In this document: positions 1-8,728 of the stretch, in pieces
How the letters are laid out: every line of letters begins with the position of its first letter
Position numbering within the stretch: position 1 is the stretch's first letter
Assembly: GCA_024234055.1 (NCBI GenBank)
Contig: JACKOW010000001.1
Location: 1-64,000, forward strand
From: Rhodanobacteraceae bacterium
GTDB lineage: Bacteria > Pseudomonadota > Gammaproteobacteria > Xanthomonadales > SZUA-5
Direction of reading: 5' to 3'
Length of the DNA: 64,000 nt
The notes under the pieces: model-generated
What the model saw: only the letters and a program-made list of their open reading frames with translations
What the model was told of the DNA's origin: nothing
The model's database searches: none
Translations under genes and position numbers: made by a program

Positions 1-323
1 TGGATCGGCTGCGCACGCAGGGCGTTCGTCTGGGCGCGGTCGAGCGCTCCGGCCGGCTCTCGCATATCGAGCAACTGGCAAAACTGCCGCTGCACGTGAT
101 GCGCTTGCCGGCAGCCGCGCTGCAGGCCATGGAGCCGGAGGTCATCGGACCGATGCTCGAAGTCTGGTACCGGGGACGGCGTGAGCTGATTGCGGAAGAT
201 GTGCGAGATCTGACTGCCATTGCCCGCTTCTGGAGCATGGGCTGCGACTACCTGCAGGGCGATTCCCTGGCCGCCGCCAGTCCGCGCCTGGATTTCGATT
301 TCTCGGAGATCAACCTCAGTTGA
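1..323 (+). CDS. Degenerate EAL-domain protein, C-terminal fragment (5' end outside window)
   Basis: An open frame runs from base 3 to a stop at 321-323 and is cut by the window edge. Its 106 visible residues align almost position for position with the last ~106 residues of the next gene. Shared stretches include VERSGRLSH, IGPMLE/QPWYR, FWSMG-DYLQGD and an identical ending FDFSEINLS. The DYLQGD segment matches the late EAL-domain stretch usually read as DYxQGY. The gene is therefore the C-terminus of a tandem paralogue of the following protein, 58 bp upstream in the same orientation. A catalytically inactive c-di-GMP phosphodiesterase-like role is inferred from that paralogue only. Confidence 0.8.
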   Translation, partial: DRLRTQGVRLGAVERSGRLSHIEQLAKLPLHVMRLPAAALQAMEPEVIGPMLEVWYRGRRELIAEDVRDLTAIARFWSMGCDYLQGDSLAAASPRLDFDFSEINLS

Positions 324-381
324 CTGCTCGTTCATCAACAGCGCATAGACTGGCCCGCTGTTTCCATCCTGGACACCCGTC

Positions 382-2730
382 GTGCAGCCATCCTTGATCC
401 CGATTGCGGCCTTCGTCGAAAAGGCCAGGGCCGTGTTGGTCGAGACGCAGCGGCTGATGGCGGCTGACTGGCCCAACGAGCCCACCCAGACCCACCAGGA
501 CGATCTGGCCAGCCTGGCCGATTACGCGGGCAATCTCGGGTTGACTGGCGCGCACGCCGCCATACTGGATGTCTATGCCTATGTCGGCGTCTTCGCCGAG
601 GGCGGGCGCTTGCCCAGCGCGGCGCAGCGCGAGGAACTGGCGGCGCTGATCCAGCTCGCGCAGGACCGAGTGCTCGAACAGACCCCTGCGGGGCGGGTGG
701 CGAGCGAATCGGTGGTGTATCTGCTGAGCCCGGGTCTGGGAGAGCCGGCCGGACTTGAAGCCGCACTTAGGCAGCAGAAACTGTTGCTGGTTGCCTTCAC
801 CGACACATCGACCTTGACTGACGCGCTGCGTAGCCACTTGCCCGAAGCCCTGTTGGTTGAGGCGCGGCTGGTGGCTGCGGTGGCCGAACTGCTGGACGAA
901 CTCGCACTCAGCCAGCCTGATGCCGCGCGCGTGCCGTTGATCGGCGTCGATGGCGGCGATTCGGCAGCGCGCTTGCAGGCCAAGCTCGGCGGCGCCGATC
1001 TGGTGCTTGCGCAGCTCGACGGACCATCGGTGGTGGCGCGCATCCAGGAGCTGATGGCACCGGCGAGCGCCGAGCCATTCCGGGTGCTGGTGGTCGATGA
1101 CGATGTCGATCTGTGTGCCTTCTGCGAGGTCATTCTGGGTCGTGCCGGCATGCAGGTACAAACCACCTCCAGACCCGAGGCCGTGCTCGAACTGGTGCGC
1201 AGCTTCAGGCCCGACGCAGTGCTCACCGATCTGTACATGCCAGGCCTTGATGGTCTGAGTCTGACGTCGCAGTTGCGCCAGCAGGTGGATGCCATGGTGC
1301 TGCCCATTGTGTTCCTGTCGGCCGAACACAGCGAGCAGGCGCGTTTTCAGGCGATCCAGGCGGGCGGCGATGACTTTCTGACCAAGCCAGTCAGGCCGCG
1401 TCTGCTGGTGAGTGCGCTGCGCAGCCGAATCAAGCGCGTGCGTGCGCTCAGCAAGCAACTCAGCCGACGTCCAGGAGATGCTCAGGGGCATATGCGCCGC
1501 GGCGCCTTTCTGGAGGAGGTGCGTGGGGTTGCTCAGAGAGCGGGGGTGCAGGAGGTGGCGCTGATGGTGATCCTGGTGGATCAGGCGCGTCCATTGCAGG
1601 AGCGATTGAAACTGTCGGTGGCGCACGAGTTGGAGCAGGCCATTGCGCTGCGCCTTTCTCGTCACTTCTCCCCCGGTGACCGCTATTGCCTGATCCAGGA
1701 ATTCGGCTTTGCAGTGCTGGCTGAACGCAGTCAGCGCGCGGAGTTTCTGCCGCTGGCCGAGGCCTTGCGCGCGAGCGTTCATCAACTGGCGTTCAAGGTC
1801 GAAGGCGAAGACCAGACGCTCACTGTCAGCCTCGGACTTTCGCTCGCCAGCAAGGCTGCGCGCAGCGTCGATGACTGGTTGGGAGCAGCCTTCTCGGCTG
1901 CCCGCACGGCGAGCCGACTGGGTGGTAATCGCGTCGAAGGCATCCTGTCGGCGTCAGCACACGGCCTGACGCCCGAACGCATTCTGCAGATTCGAGAGCT
2001 GCTGCGCGGCGGCGACGCCCTGCGCGGCATGGTCATTGACTACCAGCCCTTGATTCCCCTGCGGGGAACCGAAGCTGGACGCTACGCCATGGTGCTGCAT
2101 CTGCGCGACCGCCGGCAGCCCCTGTCGGGTATTGAACGATCGGAGTTCGTGCCCATTGCTCGCGAGTTGAAGCTGCAGGGCGCCGTTGACCGCATGGTCA
2201 TCGAGCGGGCATTGCAGGCACTGGAGGAAAAGCACGGGCCCAACCGCGTCAACGACCTGCTGGTTCCGGTTGATTTCCCTTCCTTCGATCGTGACCAGTT
2301 GGTGTGGCTGCATGGCGCCATCACCCAACGCAAATCGCGCGAGCAGCAGCTGACATTGGAGTTTGATGCGTCCTTTCTGATCGAGTCAGCCCACGCCACA
2401 CGCCTGCTCGACCGGCTGCACGCCTTGGGGCTGCGTACAGGCGCGGTAGAGCGATCCGGCCGTCTGTCACATGTGGCCGAACTGGCCAAGCTGCCGCTGG
2501 ATGTACTGCGCCTGCCCGCAGACGTGCTGCAAGCCAGTCAGCCCGAGATCATCGGGCCGATGCTGCAACCCTGGTATCGCGAACGCCGTGAGCTGATTCT
2601 GGAGCAGGTCAGCGACCTCAACGCCATCGCCCAGTTCTGGAGCATGGGTGCGGACTATCTGCAGGGAGACACCCTCGCCACTGCCGGCCCGCGCCTGGAT
2701 TTCGACTTCTCCGAGATCAATCTCAGCTGA
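382..2730 (+). CDS. Response regulator with degenerate GGDEF and EAL domains
   Basis: 782 residues from a GTG start. Residues ~115-230 look like a decayed receiver domain. Residues ~233-355 are a good receiver, with VLVVDDDVD at the start, the likely phospho-Asp in LTDLYMPG (~283) and the conserved Lys in FLTKPVRP. Residues ~370-530 have the shape of a GGDEF domain, but the signature is EFGF (~440) and no GG(D/E)EF is present, so cyclase activity is unlikely. Residues ~545-770 are EAL-like, with DYQPLI near the start and DYLQGD near the end. The EAL triplet itself is replaced (VLHLRD) and metal ligands are not evident. It is probably a phosphorylation-controlled c-di-GMP binding or protein-interaction protein, not an enzyme. 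The tandem paralogue upstream shows a local duplication. Confidence 0.85.
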   Translation: MQPSLIPIAAFVEKARAVLVETQRLMAADWPNEPTQTHQDDLASLADYAGNLGLTGAHAAILDVYAYVGVFAEGGRLPSAAQREELAALIQLAQDRVLEQTPAGRVASESVVYLLSPGLGEPAGLEAALRQQKLLLVAFTDTSTLTDALRSHLPEALLVEARLVAAVAELLDELALSQPDAARVPLIGVDGGDSAARLQAKLGGADLVLAQLDGPSVVARIQELMAPASAEPFRVLVVDDDVDLCAFCEVILGRAGMQVQTTSRPEAVLELVRSFRPDAVLTDLYMPGLDGLSLTSQLRQQVDAMVLPIVFLSAEHSEQARFQAIQAGGDDFLTKPVRPRLLVSALRSRIKRVRALSKQLSRRPGDAQGHMRRGAFLEEVRGVAQRAGVQEVALMVILVDQARPLQERLKLSVAHELEQAIALRLSRHFSPGDRYCLIQEFGFAVLAERSQRAEFLPLAEALRASVHQLAFKVEGEDQTLTVSLGLSLASKAARSVDDWLGAAFSAARTASRLGGNRVEGILSASAHGLTPERILQIRELLRGGDALRGMVIDYQPLIPLRGTEAGRYAMVLHLRDRRQPLSGIERSEFVPIARELKLQGAVDRMVIERALQALEEKHGPNRVNDLLVPVDFPSFDRDQLVWLHGAITQRKSREQQLTLEFDASFLIESAHATRLLDRLHALGLRTGAVERSGRLSHVAELAKLPLDVLRLPADVLQASQPEIIGPMLQPWYRERRELILEQVSDLNAIAQFWSMGADYLQGDTLATAGPRLDFDFSEINLS

Positions 2731-2876
2731 GGGGGCCGAGAGGTTGCGGCCTGGACGTGCAAGAGCTGGCCGCAAAGGACGCGAAGGAACAGCAGAAAGC
2801 ACGCGAAGAATTCACGGTTGGCGAAATGCTCTTGGCGGGCAGGCGGCGAGACCCGGATCCTGACCACCTTTCACCT

Positions 2877-3797
2877 TCACGGCGCCACCAGGGCCGGATC
2901 CAGTTTCACGTCAAACCAGTTCAGGCCCCAGTGCAGATGCGGGCCGCTGGCGCGGCCGGTCATGCCGATGGCACCGATCGGATCACCGGTCTTGAGCGTC
3001 TGACCCGCTTGTACATCGGTGCGGCTCATGTGGATGTAGACCGAGTTGACGCCGTGGCCGTGGTCGACGATCACCGTCTGCCCGGACAGCAGCATGCCCG
3101 GATGCACCAGGGTCACGACCCCGGGTGCCGGCGCCCGGATCTGGGTGCCGGCTGGCGCGGCGATATCCAGACCCATATGCGGGCTGCGGGGCTCGCCGTT
3201 GAGGATTCGCTGGCTGCCGTAAACTCCGCTGATGCGTCCCTGCGCCGGGCGCACCCAGGGCAGCAGAAAGTCGCTGCGTGGTTCGTCGCGCTCGCGGGCC
3301 TGGGCAATGAGCGCGTTCTCGCGGGCAATCCGGGCCTGTTCGGCGGGATCTGGCGTCACCGTGGCTTGCGGCAAACCGCTGACACGCTCGATGGCGTAAT
3401 CACGTGCGGCCACCGCCAGGCCCGCGCACCGGGCAGCGGAATCGGCGGCCAGACGCACGCACAGGCTGACACGCCTTTGATCGCGTCCCAGACCAAAGAC
3501 GAAGCGGCCCTGGGCGTCGACTCGCAGATTGCGTTGATCGACGCTGATCCGCGCCCCGGCTTCGGTCTGGCCGATGACCAGCTGACCCTGGCGCAGCGGT
3601 TGTTCCAGAGTGACGCCAGCCGGCGGCGTGGTCGCCTGCGCGGCCGTGACCATGCCCAACAGCAGTGCCAGCGCCAGCGCGCAAGGGCCTCGAAGTCTGG
3701 CCCGGCAGCGTGGGTACCGGCGGCTCGGTTCGGCCTCGCGGTTCTCGTGGGTCCGGACTTGTCCGGACGCTCTTGCTCTCGCCCTACCCGATGGCAT
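2877..3797 (-). CDS. M23-family (LytM) peptidase, exported
   Basis: The C-terminal half is a peptidase M23 domain: SPHMGLDIAAPAGT supplies the first His/Asp zinc ligands (HxxxD) and GPHLHWGLNW the HxH motif. These enzymes cut peptide crosslinks of peptidoglycan, or act as LytM activators, in the periplasm. A hydrophobic stretch ALALALLLGMVTAAQA looks like a signal-peptide core. I chose the ATG at 3797 because GGAG lies 8 bases upstream; the open frame continues to 3893. With this start the signal has an unusually long basic n-region, and its codons overlap a REP-like palindrome at 3751-3768, so the true start is uncertain. It is the last gene of the 7962-2877 minus-strand operon. Confidence 0.8.
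   Translation of the reverse strand: MPSGRARARASGQVRTHENREAEPSRRYPRCRARLRGPCALALALLLGMVTAAQATTPPAGVTLEQPLRQGQLVIGQTEAGARISVDQRNLRVDAQGRFVFGLGRDQRRVSLCVRLAADSAARCAGLAVAARDYAIERVSGLPQATVTPDPAEQARIARENALIAQARERDEPRSDFLLPWVRPAQGRISGVYGSQRILNGEPRSPHMGLDIAAPAGTQIRAPAPGVVTLVHPGMLLSGQTVIVDHGHGVNSVYIHMSRTDVQAGQTLKTGDPIGAIGMTGRASGPHLHWGLNWFDVKLDPALVAP
3751..3768. repeat. REP-like palindrome, GTCC-GAC family
   Basis: GTCCGGACTTGTCCGGAC is an 8-bp perfect palindrome around TT. Close relatives (GTCCAGACTTGTCTGGAC) occur at 29642-29659, 53462-53479 and 53517-53534, each followed by GC and then a CT-rich stretch. This copy lies at the 5' end of the M23 peptidase frame. Confidence 0.75.
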
Positions 3798-3900
3798 CCA
3801 TTGCACTCCGTGCCCCGACAGTCGGCTCATCATGCACGACGATTCGCCGGGCAGCACTGCACGGCACGCGTAGCACGCGGCGGTAACCGCCAAGCCGGCA

Positions 3901-4674
3901 TCAGCGGCCGGCAGCGTCGAGCGTGGTGCTGGCCCATAGTGCCAGGCCCTCCAGGACCAGATTCGGCAGATGCCGGTGCGGCATGCTCAGGTGCGGCGCC
4001 AGGGCCGGCATCGAACCACCGGCCAGCAGCAGCTCGACATCGGCACCCACGCCCAGTGCGCCGTGACGGTAGGCGTGGCCGATCAGTGCGGTGCAGGCCA
4101 GGCAGGCGCCGCTCCACACAGCATCGTCAGTGTTGCGTGCGAATTCACGCACCCGCACCAGTTCGCCGGTACGGATGCCGGCCGTGCCGCGGTGCAGGGC
4201 GTCACGCATCAGCACCGGGCTGGGCACGATCAAGCCGCCCAGGTGCTGACCGCCATCATCAACCATGTCCAGGGTCAGGGCGGTGCCGGCATCGGCCACC
4301 AGAAAGGCACCGGAGACCTGGGCGCGGGCGCCGGCCATGGCCAGGAAGCGGTCGCTGCCCAGTGTGGCGGGCTGATCGTAGGCGCTGCGGATGCCAAGCG
4401 CCTCCTTGGGCGAAACGAAGACCTGCGTATCCAGGTCCAGGCGCTCGGCGACGGCCTGAATCAATGTCGGACTCAGGCTCAGGGCGGTGGACGACAGCCA
4501 GACCGAGCCGGCGCCGGCAGCTGCAGCCCATATCGGCGACAGATCGCCGAGGCCACCGGGCTCATGGGCGACAGCCGCGCCGAACCGCAGTTCGGTGCCA
4601 TCGCTCAATGCCCATTTGAGGCGGCTGTTTCCCAGATCCAACAGCAGTCTTGGGCTTGTCATGTGCTTCACCAT
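3901..4674 (-). CDS. coaX: Type III pantothenate kinase
   Basis: 257 residues, the usual CoaX length. CoaX phosphorylates pantothenate in the first step of coenzyme A synthesis. The N-terminal DLGNSRLKWAL is the phosphate-binding (ASKHA fold) motif, GSDRFLAMAGARA is the pantothenate-binding GxDR region, and VADAGTALTLDMVD followed by LGGLIVPSP matches the later conserved blocks. The ATG at 4674 lies three bases after the birA stop; an internal ATG at 4662 is an alternative. The birA-coaX order is common in gammaproteobacteria. No other pantothenate kinase is present in the window. Confidence 0.93.
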   Translation of the reverse strand: MVKHMTSPRLLLDLGNSRLKWALSDGTELRFGAAVAHEPGGLGDLSPIWAAAAGAGSVWLSSTALSLSPTLIQAVAERLDLDTQVFVSPKEALGIRSAYDQPATLGSDRFLAMAGARAQVSGAFLVADAGTALTLDMVDDGGQHLGGLIVPSPVLMRDALHRGTAGIRTGELVRVREFARNTDDAVWSGACLACTALIGHAYRHGALGVGADVELLLAGGSMPALAPHLSMPHRHLPNLVLEGLALWASTTLDAAGR

Positions 4675-4677
4675 GGT

Positions 4678-5457
4678 TCAATAGGGGCGGACGCTGACTT
4701 CGCCAGCTGACAGCAATCGCAGCTGTCCGTTGATGTCCACACGCAGTCTACCTAGCTCATCGACCCCGAGGGCATGACCGCGCTCAACGCCGGCGCTGCC
4801 GCGCCACCAGATCTGCTGCCCACAGAGGCCATCGGCGGCTTGCCATTCCTCGCTGAACGCAGCGAAGCCGGCGGCTTCGAAGCTGCATAGCACGCCCTGG
4901 AGTTGCTGCAGCAGCCGGCCGATCAGCAGATTGCGAGAGGGCAGCGGCGATAGCCAGTGCGACAGTTCGGTCCACGGCTGATCCAGATCCTGCGTCGCGC
5001 TTTCCGGCAGTTGCAGATTGAGGCCGATGCCGATCAGCAGCCGCGCACCGGTGGGCTGCGTCATCACATCGATCAACACGCCGGCCAGCTTGCGCTGGTC
5101 CAGCCAGACATCATTGGGCCATTTCAATCGGGCGTCGATCTGCCAACAGGCCAGCGTGCGACGGATCGCCAGGCCCACCGCCAGCGACAGGCCGGCCAGC
5201 TGCGCCGGTGTCTGTGCAGTCGGCCAGACTGCGGTTAGATAGATGGCGGCACCTGGCGGTGATAGCCAGCGGCGCCCATGCTGGCCGCGACCGGCGCGCT
5301 GGGCATCGGCGATCACGGCGGCCGGACCGGCATGGCCCTGCATCAGCCGCTCGCGGGCGCGATCCTGGGTCGAATCCAGCTGTTCGTGGATATCCAGTTC
5401 AAAGGCGCGAGTGTGCCGGGCAATGGCCTCGGCATCGAGCGGATCAAGGATCTGCAT
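4678..5457 (-). CDS. birA: Biotin--[acetyl-CoA-carboxylase] ligase, without the DNA-binding domain
   Basis: 259 residues. The ligase attaches biotin to the carrier subunit of acetyl-CoA carboxylase through biotinyl-AMP. It shows LDSTQDRARERL, the biotin/ATP loop GRGQHGRRWLSPPG, LKWPNDVWLDQRKLAGVLID with the catalytic-region Lys, and IGIGLNLQLP, followed by a small SH3-like C-terminal domain. E. coli BirA (321 residues) has an N-terminal winged-helix repressor domain. Here the ligase starts almost at once, so it is a class I (monofunctional) enzyme and should not repress biotin genes. It lies 19 bp after plsY and 3 bp before coaX, suggesting cotranscription. Confidence 0.93.
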   Translation of the reverse strand: MQILDPLDAEAIARHTRAFELDIHEQLDSTQDRARERLMQGHAGPAAVIADAQRAGRGQHGRRWLSPPGAAIYLTAVWPTAQTPAQLAGLSLAVGLAIRRTLACWQIDARLKWPNDVWLDQRKLAGVLIDVMTQPTGARLLIGIGLNLQLPESATQDLDQPWTELSHWLSPLPSRNLLIGRLLQQLQGVLCSFEAAGFAAFSEEWQAADGLCGQQIWWRGSAGVERGHALGVDELGRLRVDINGQLRLLSAGEVSVRPY

Positions 5458-5476
5458 GGATCAGTGTCTGCCCGGT

Positions 5477-6124
5477 TCAAGGGTCACGACGGCCGAACAT
5501 TCGCGCCAACAGCCGCGCCTTCTCGAAGCGGTGCTCGGTGCCGGCGCGCAGGCGCGCCAGATTGCTGCGGTGGGTATAGACCAGCAGGGCGGCGGCCGCC
5601 ACGGCCATGGCGACAAGGCCGGCGCTCAGCGGTGATTGCAGCAGGTACAGCGCGATCGGGAAGCACAGACCGGCCATCACCGTGCTCAACCCTACATAGC
5701 CGCTGCTGATCAGCACCAGCAACCACACGGCCAGCATCGCCAGCGCCACCATCGGAAACATCCACAGCACCACGCCGATCAGGGTGCCGGCGCCCTTGCC
5801 GCCGCGGAATCCGTGGTACAGCGGGTAGCAGTGGCCAACCGCCGCGGCCAGCCCGCAGGCCAGCTGGGTTTCGGTCAAGCCCAGCGGCGAGTCGGCGATC
5901 GCCAGCGGTGCAATCAGCGCCGCCGCCAGCACACCCTTGCCGAAATCGATCAGCGCGGTGCCCAGTGCGAACAGCTTGCCCTGGGTGCGCAGTGCATTGG
6001 TGGCACCGGCATTGCCGCTGCCAGCGGTTCGGATATCGACGCCGCGCAGCCGTCCGAGCAGCAGGCTGCCGACCACGCTGCCGAGCAGATAACTGGCCAG
6101 CAGCTTGGCCAACAGCACGATCAC
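5477..6124 (-). CDS. plsY: Glycerol-3-phosphate acyltransferase (acyl-phosphate dependent)
   Basis: 215 residues, an integral membrane protein with about five to seven hydrophobic segments. PlsY transfers an acyl chain from acyl-phosphate to glycerol-3-phosphate, giving lysophosphatidate. Family blocks are visible: YLLGSVVGSLLLGRLRGVDIR, then SGNAGATNALRTQG, HCYPLYHGFRGGKGAGT and a late YTHRSNLARLRAGTE. The start is GTG at 6122-6124. It overlaps the stop of the upstream fatty-acid-kinase-like gene by four bases (GTGA), so the two are probably translationally coupled. That fits biochemically, because the upstream protein would make acyl-phosphate. Confidence 0.95.
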   Translation of the reverse strand: MIVLLAKLLASYLLGSVVGSLLLGRLRGVDIRTAGSGNAGATNALRTQGKLFALGTALIDFGKGVLAAALIAPLAIADSPLGLTETQLACGLAAAVGHCYPLYHGFRGGKGAGTLIGVVLWMFPMVALAMLAVWLLVLISSGYVGLSTVMAGLCFPIALYLLQSPLSAGLVAMAVAAAALLVYTHRSNLARLRAGTEHRFEKARLLARMFGRRDP

Positions 6125-7962
6125 GACTCAGCGACCCATTGCAGGCCCACCACCAGCGAACCCGGCCCGGCGTGCACGCCGATGGCCGGCCCGGTTTCCA
6201 CCACCCAGACCTTGCCCAGCGTGGGTAGGGCCTGGCGCATGACCGCAGCCAGATTGGCGGCGTCGTCGGCCGCATCGCAATGGCCCACCACCGCACGACA
6301 GCTGAGATGCGCGGGCAGCCGTCGCGCGATCACCGCCGCAAAGCGCTCGATCAGGCGCTGGCGACCGATCAGCGCCGAGAATGGTCGCACCAGCCCGTCC
6401 TTGTCGGCGATCAGCACGGTCAGGCCGAACCAGCGCGCTATGCGCTCGGCGACAGCCGGCATGCGACCGCCCTGTACGCCGTAGCGCAGATCCCGGATGA
6501 GGGCGAAAGTGCGGGTGCGGGTCATGGCGTCGCGTGCGGCGGCCAGGACGGCATCGGCATCGCCGCCGGCTTGCGCGCATTCGGCCGCCACCATCGTGAT
6601 CAGGCCTTGACCGGCTGAGGCATTGCGGGTGTCAAGCACGCTGATGCGCTCGCGTCCACTGTCCTTTGCTGCGGTCTGTGCGGCCTGGAAGGTGCCCGAC
6701 AGCCGGCTCGACAGCTCGACCGAGACCAGTCGCTCGCAATGCGCCAGCACCAGATCGTAGGCGCGGCGGAAATCGCCGGGCGGTGGCTGTGAGGTTTGTG
6801 GTGGCTTCGGGTTCTGGCGCAGTCGGGCGTAGAGTTCGCGCGGCGACAGCGTGATGCGATCCAGATAGTCGTCATCGCCGAAGTTCACTCGAACCGGAAC
6901 GATGGTGATGCCCAGACGTTCAGCCTCGACCGCCGGCACGTCGCCGGCGGAATCGGTGACGATGCGCACGCGCTGGAAGGGTGCCGCCCGCATCCGGGCC
7001 TGCGCCTGCATGTCGTCGGCCTTGCGCTGGGCCACGGTGCCGAGGCCCGAGAGCATCTCGAACAGCTGGTTGGGGCGATCAATGTGCGCATGCACCCGCA
7101 CCCGCTCGCGGCCTCCGGCGACCACCAGGGAGTCCAGGGCCAGTTGCGTCAAGGCCCCGCGAACCCGGGTCAGATCCAGATCGCTGCCGGTGAGCACGCA
7201 TTCGGTGCAATAGCGGTACTGACTGGCGCATTCGACCGCCTCCAGATGCACTTCGTCGTGCACGCAGCCATCATGCTCGCGGGCGTCGGGGGCCACTCGC
7301 AGCGCGCTGCGGCCGCGCTCGATGAAGTCCTGAACGCCTTCGAGGAAATCGACGAAGCCGGCGGCGCCGGCATCGACCACCCCAGCGGCGCGCAGCACCG
7401 GCAACTGATTGGGCGTATTCGCCAAAGATTGGCGAGCTCGCTCAAGTGCATGTCTGAACATCAGCGCCAGATCGGCCACGCCCAACTCGACCTGACGCTT
7501 GAGTTCGCTGGCGAAATCGGTAATGACGCTCAGCATCGTGCCTTCGCGCGGCTCCGCCAGACAGGCACGGGCCGCCAGTGCCGCGTTGTTGGCGGCCCCC
7601 GCCAGATCGGCCGCGCCGGCATCCCGGCAGCGCCCAAGGCCGTCTGCAAGTCCTTGAAAGAACTGGGCCAGTATGGCGCCGGAATTGCCGCGGGCACCGT
7701 CGATGGCTTCGCGGGCAACGCCGCCCAGTACCGTGCTGACGTCCGCGCCGCGCAGCCGGCGCACGGTCTTCAGCACGGCGACCATGGTGAAGGCGAGATT
7801 GGTGCCGGTATCGCCGTCGGGCACCGGGAACACGTTGATGCGGTTGAGGTCGTCGCGCTTGGACAGCACCCGACCGGCGCCGGCAATGAGCGCGCCCTTG
7901 AGGCCGGCGCCGCTGAGCCGATCCAGCGCCTTTGAAGTGGGCCATTCGATGATTGCTTGCAT
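6121..7962 (-). CDS. Fused DhaL (FakA-like) and DegV (FakB-like) fatty acid kinase protein
   Basis: 613 residues from the ATG at 7962; the open frame runs on to 8178, but the conserved part starts here. Residues ~10-200 are a DhaL/DAK2 nucleotide-binding domain with NVFPVPDGDTGTNL and GARGNSGAILAQFFQGL. A middle region with CTECVLTG follows. Residues ~325-613 are a DegV fatty-acid-binding domain with RIVTDSAGDVPAV, SVELSSRLSGTFQAA and a late GPAIGVHAGPGSLVVG. In Gram-positive bacteria FakA and FakB are separate and phosphorylate fatty acids to acyl-phosphate. Here both are one polypeptide, and plsY follows with a four-base overlap. The domains are clear; the activity is inferred. It is the first gene of a five-gene minus-strand operon. 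Confidence 0.88.
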   Translation of the reverse strand: MQAIIEWPTSKALDRLSGAGLKGALIAGAGRVLSKRDDLNRINVFPVPDGDTGTNLAFTMVAVLKTVRRLRGADVSTVLGGVAREAIDGARGNSGAILAQFFQGLADGLGRCRDAGAADLAGAANNAALAARACLAEPREGTMLSVITDFASELKRQVELGVADLALMFRHALERARQSLANTPNQLPVLRAAGVVDAGAAGFVDFLEGVQDFIERGRSALRVAPDAREHDGCVHDEVHLEAVECASQYRYCTECVLTGSDLDLTRVRGALTQLALDSLVVAGGRERVRVHAHIDRPNQLFEMLSGLGTVAQRKADDMQAQARMRAAPFQRVRIVTDSAGDVPAVEAERLGITIVPVRVNFGDDDYLDRITLSPRELYARLRQNPKPPQTSQPPPGDFRRAYDLVLAHCERLVSVELSSRLSGTFQAAQTAAKDSGRERISVLDTRNASAGQGLITMVAAECAQAGGDADAVLAAARDAMTRTRTFALIRDLRYGVQGGRMPAVAERIARWFGLTVLIADKDGLVRPFSALIGRQRLIERFAAVIARRLPAHLSCRAVVGHCDAADDAANLAAVMRQALPTLGKVWVVETGPAIGVHAGPGSLVVGLQWVAES

Positions 7963-8198
7963 AGACTGCCGAGCATAAGGGGCGCAGGCGCCGTGGTCGT
8001 GCTGCGCTGCAGCGTGTCCGCCACCGGACACCTCGGTGTACGCCAGCGGACGCGTCTTGTTGCGCCGGCTACACTTCGGCGCGCCAACGGGGCATTTCAG
8101 GGCGTGACGACGCATTCTCCACGGCTTGGGGATCATTCTTGCGTCTGGCACGAATTGTGCTCGAACGTACCCGAGCACGAGGCTCGAAGAGGTGGATC

Positions 8199-8426
8199 AT
8201 GAACTCCAAACGCATGCGCTTCAGCATTCTGGTACTGGCGGTCTACGCCGTGCTCGGCGTGGTGGGCGTCTTCAGTCAGGCGCAGTCTCCGGGCGATGCC
8301 GACTGTATTCCGAACCTGGCCGAAATGGTGGCACCGTCGGAACGTGGGATCGGCAGTTCAGGCGGTGATGTTTCCGCCGAGCAAAGCCTGCAGTGGCACT
8401 CGTTCCTGCCGGGATCCTTCCGCTGA
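8199..8426 (+). CDS. Small exported protein of unknown function
   Basis: 75 residues starting at the ATG at 8199, preceded by a good ribosome site (GAGG about 7 bases upstream). The N-terminus is basic (NSKRMR) followed by a hydrophobic helix ending VFSQAQS, so it reads as a signal peptide or single membrane anchor. The mature part is only ~45 residues, has a single Cys and ends LPGSFR. No family was recognised. It stands alone between the divergent fatty-acid-kinase operon and dksA. Confidence 0.6.
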   Translation: MNSKRMRFSILVLAVYAVLGVVGVFSQAQSPGDADCIPNLAEMVAPSERGIGSSGGDVSAEQSLQWHSFLPGSFR

Positions 8427-8728
8427 GGCTGAATCGGCCGTTCTTGTCCGGGCGTGGCCGCGGCAATCGCACCACGCCCTGCCGCCGCAGCGGGCGCGAT
8501 GGGTAAGCACTGCCAGTGCGTTCCCTTGCGGATCCCTCCATCCGCCAGACCCTGTTGCTGCTCCCTCATCCCTGATTCCTGGTGTCGCGGCGCTCGCCGC
8601 GGCTGAAGTCGGTATTTTCGGCGACAGCGTTCGAGCCAGCGACGCCAGTGCTAGCCCGCATTTCTCACACCTGCGCGCTAGACGCCCCGTCAATTTCGAC
8701 CCGACATGCCCAATTTGACCGTTTGCGC
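8427..8728. other. Intergenic region upstream of dksA, no gene seen
   Basis: About 300 bases with no convincing reading frame on either strand. A weak seven-base periodicity (TCCCTCA, TCCCTGA, TTCCTGG) occurs at 8562-8582 and may be an eroded relative of the heptamer arrays described elsewhere. The dksA promoter candidate follows directly. Confidence 0.5.

Noticed and set aside
316..1785. 489-codon minus-strand open frame
   Set aside because: It mirrors the REC-GGDEF-EAL gene; Gln/Arg/His-rich translation is typical of antisense frames in GC-rich DNA.
2757..4619. 620-codon plus-strand open frame
   Set aside because: It lies antisense to the M23 peptidase and coaX. Its translation is low-complexity and both minus-strand genes have clear family motifs.
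8562..8582. Seven-base period TCCCTCA/TCCCTGA/TTCCTGG
   Set aside because: Only three imperfect units; too weak to call an array.
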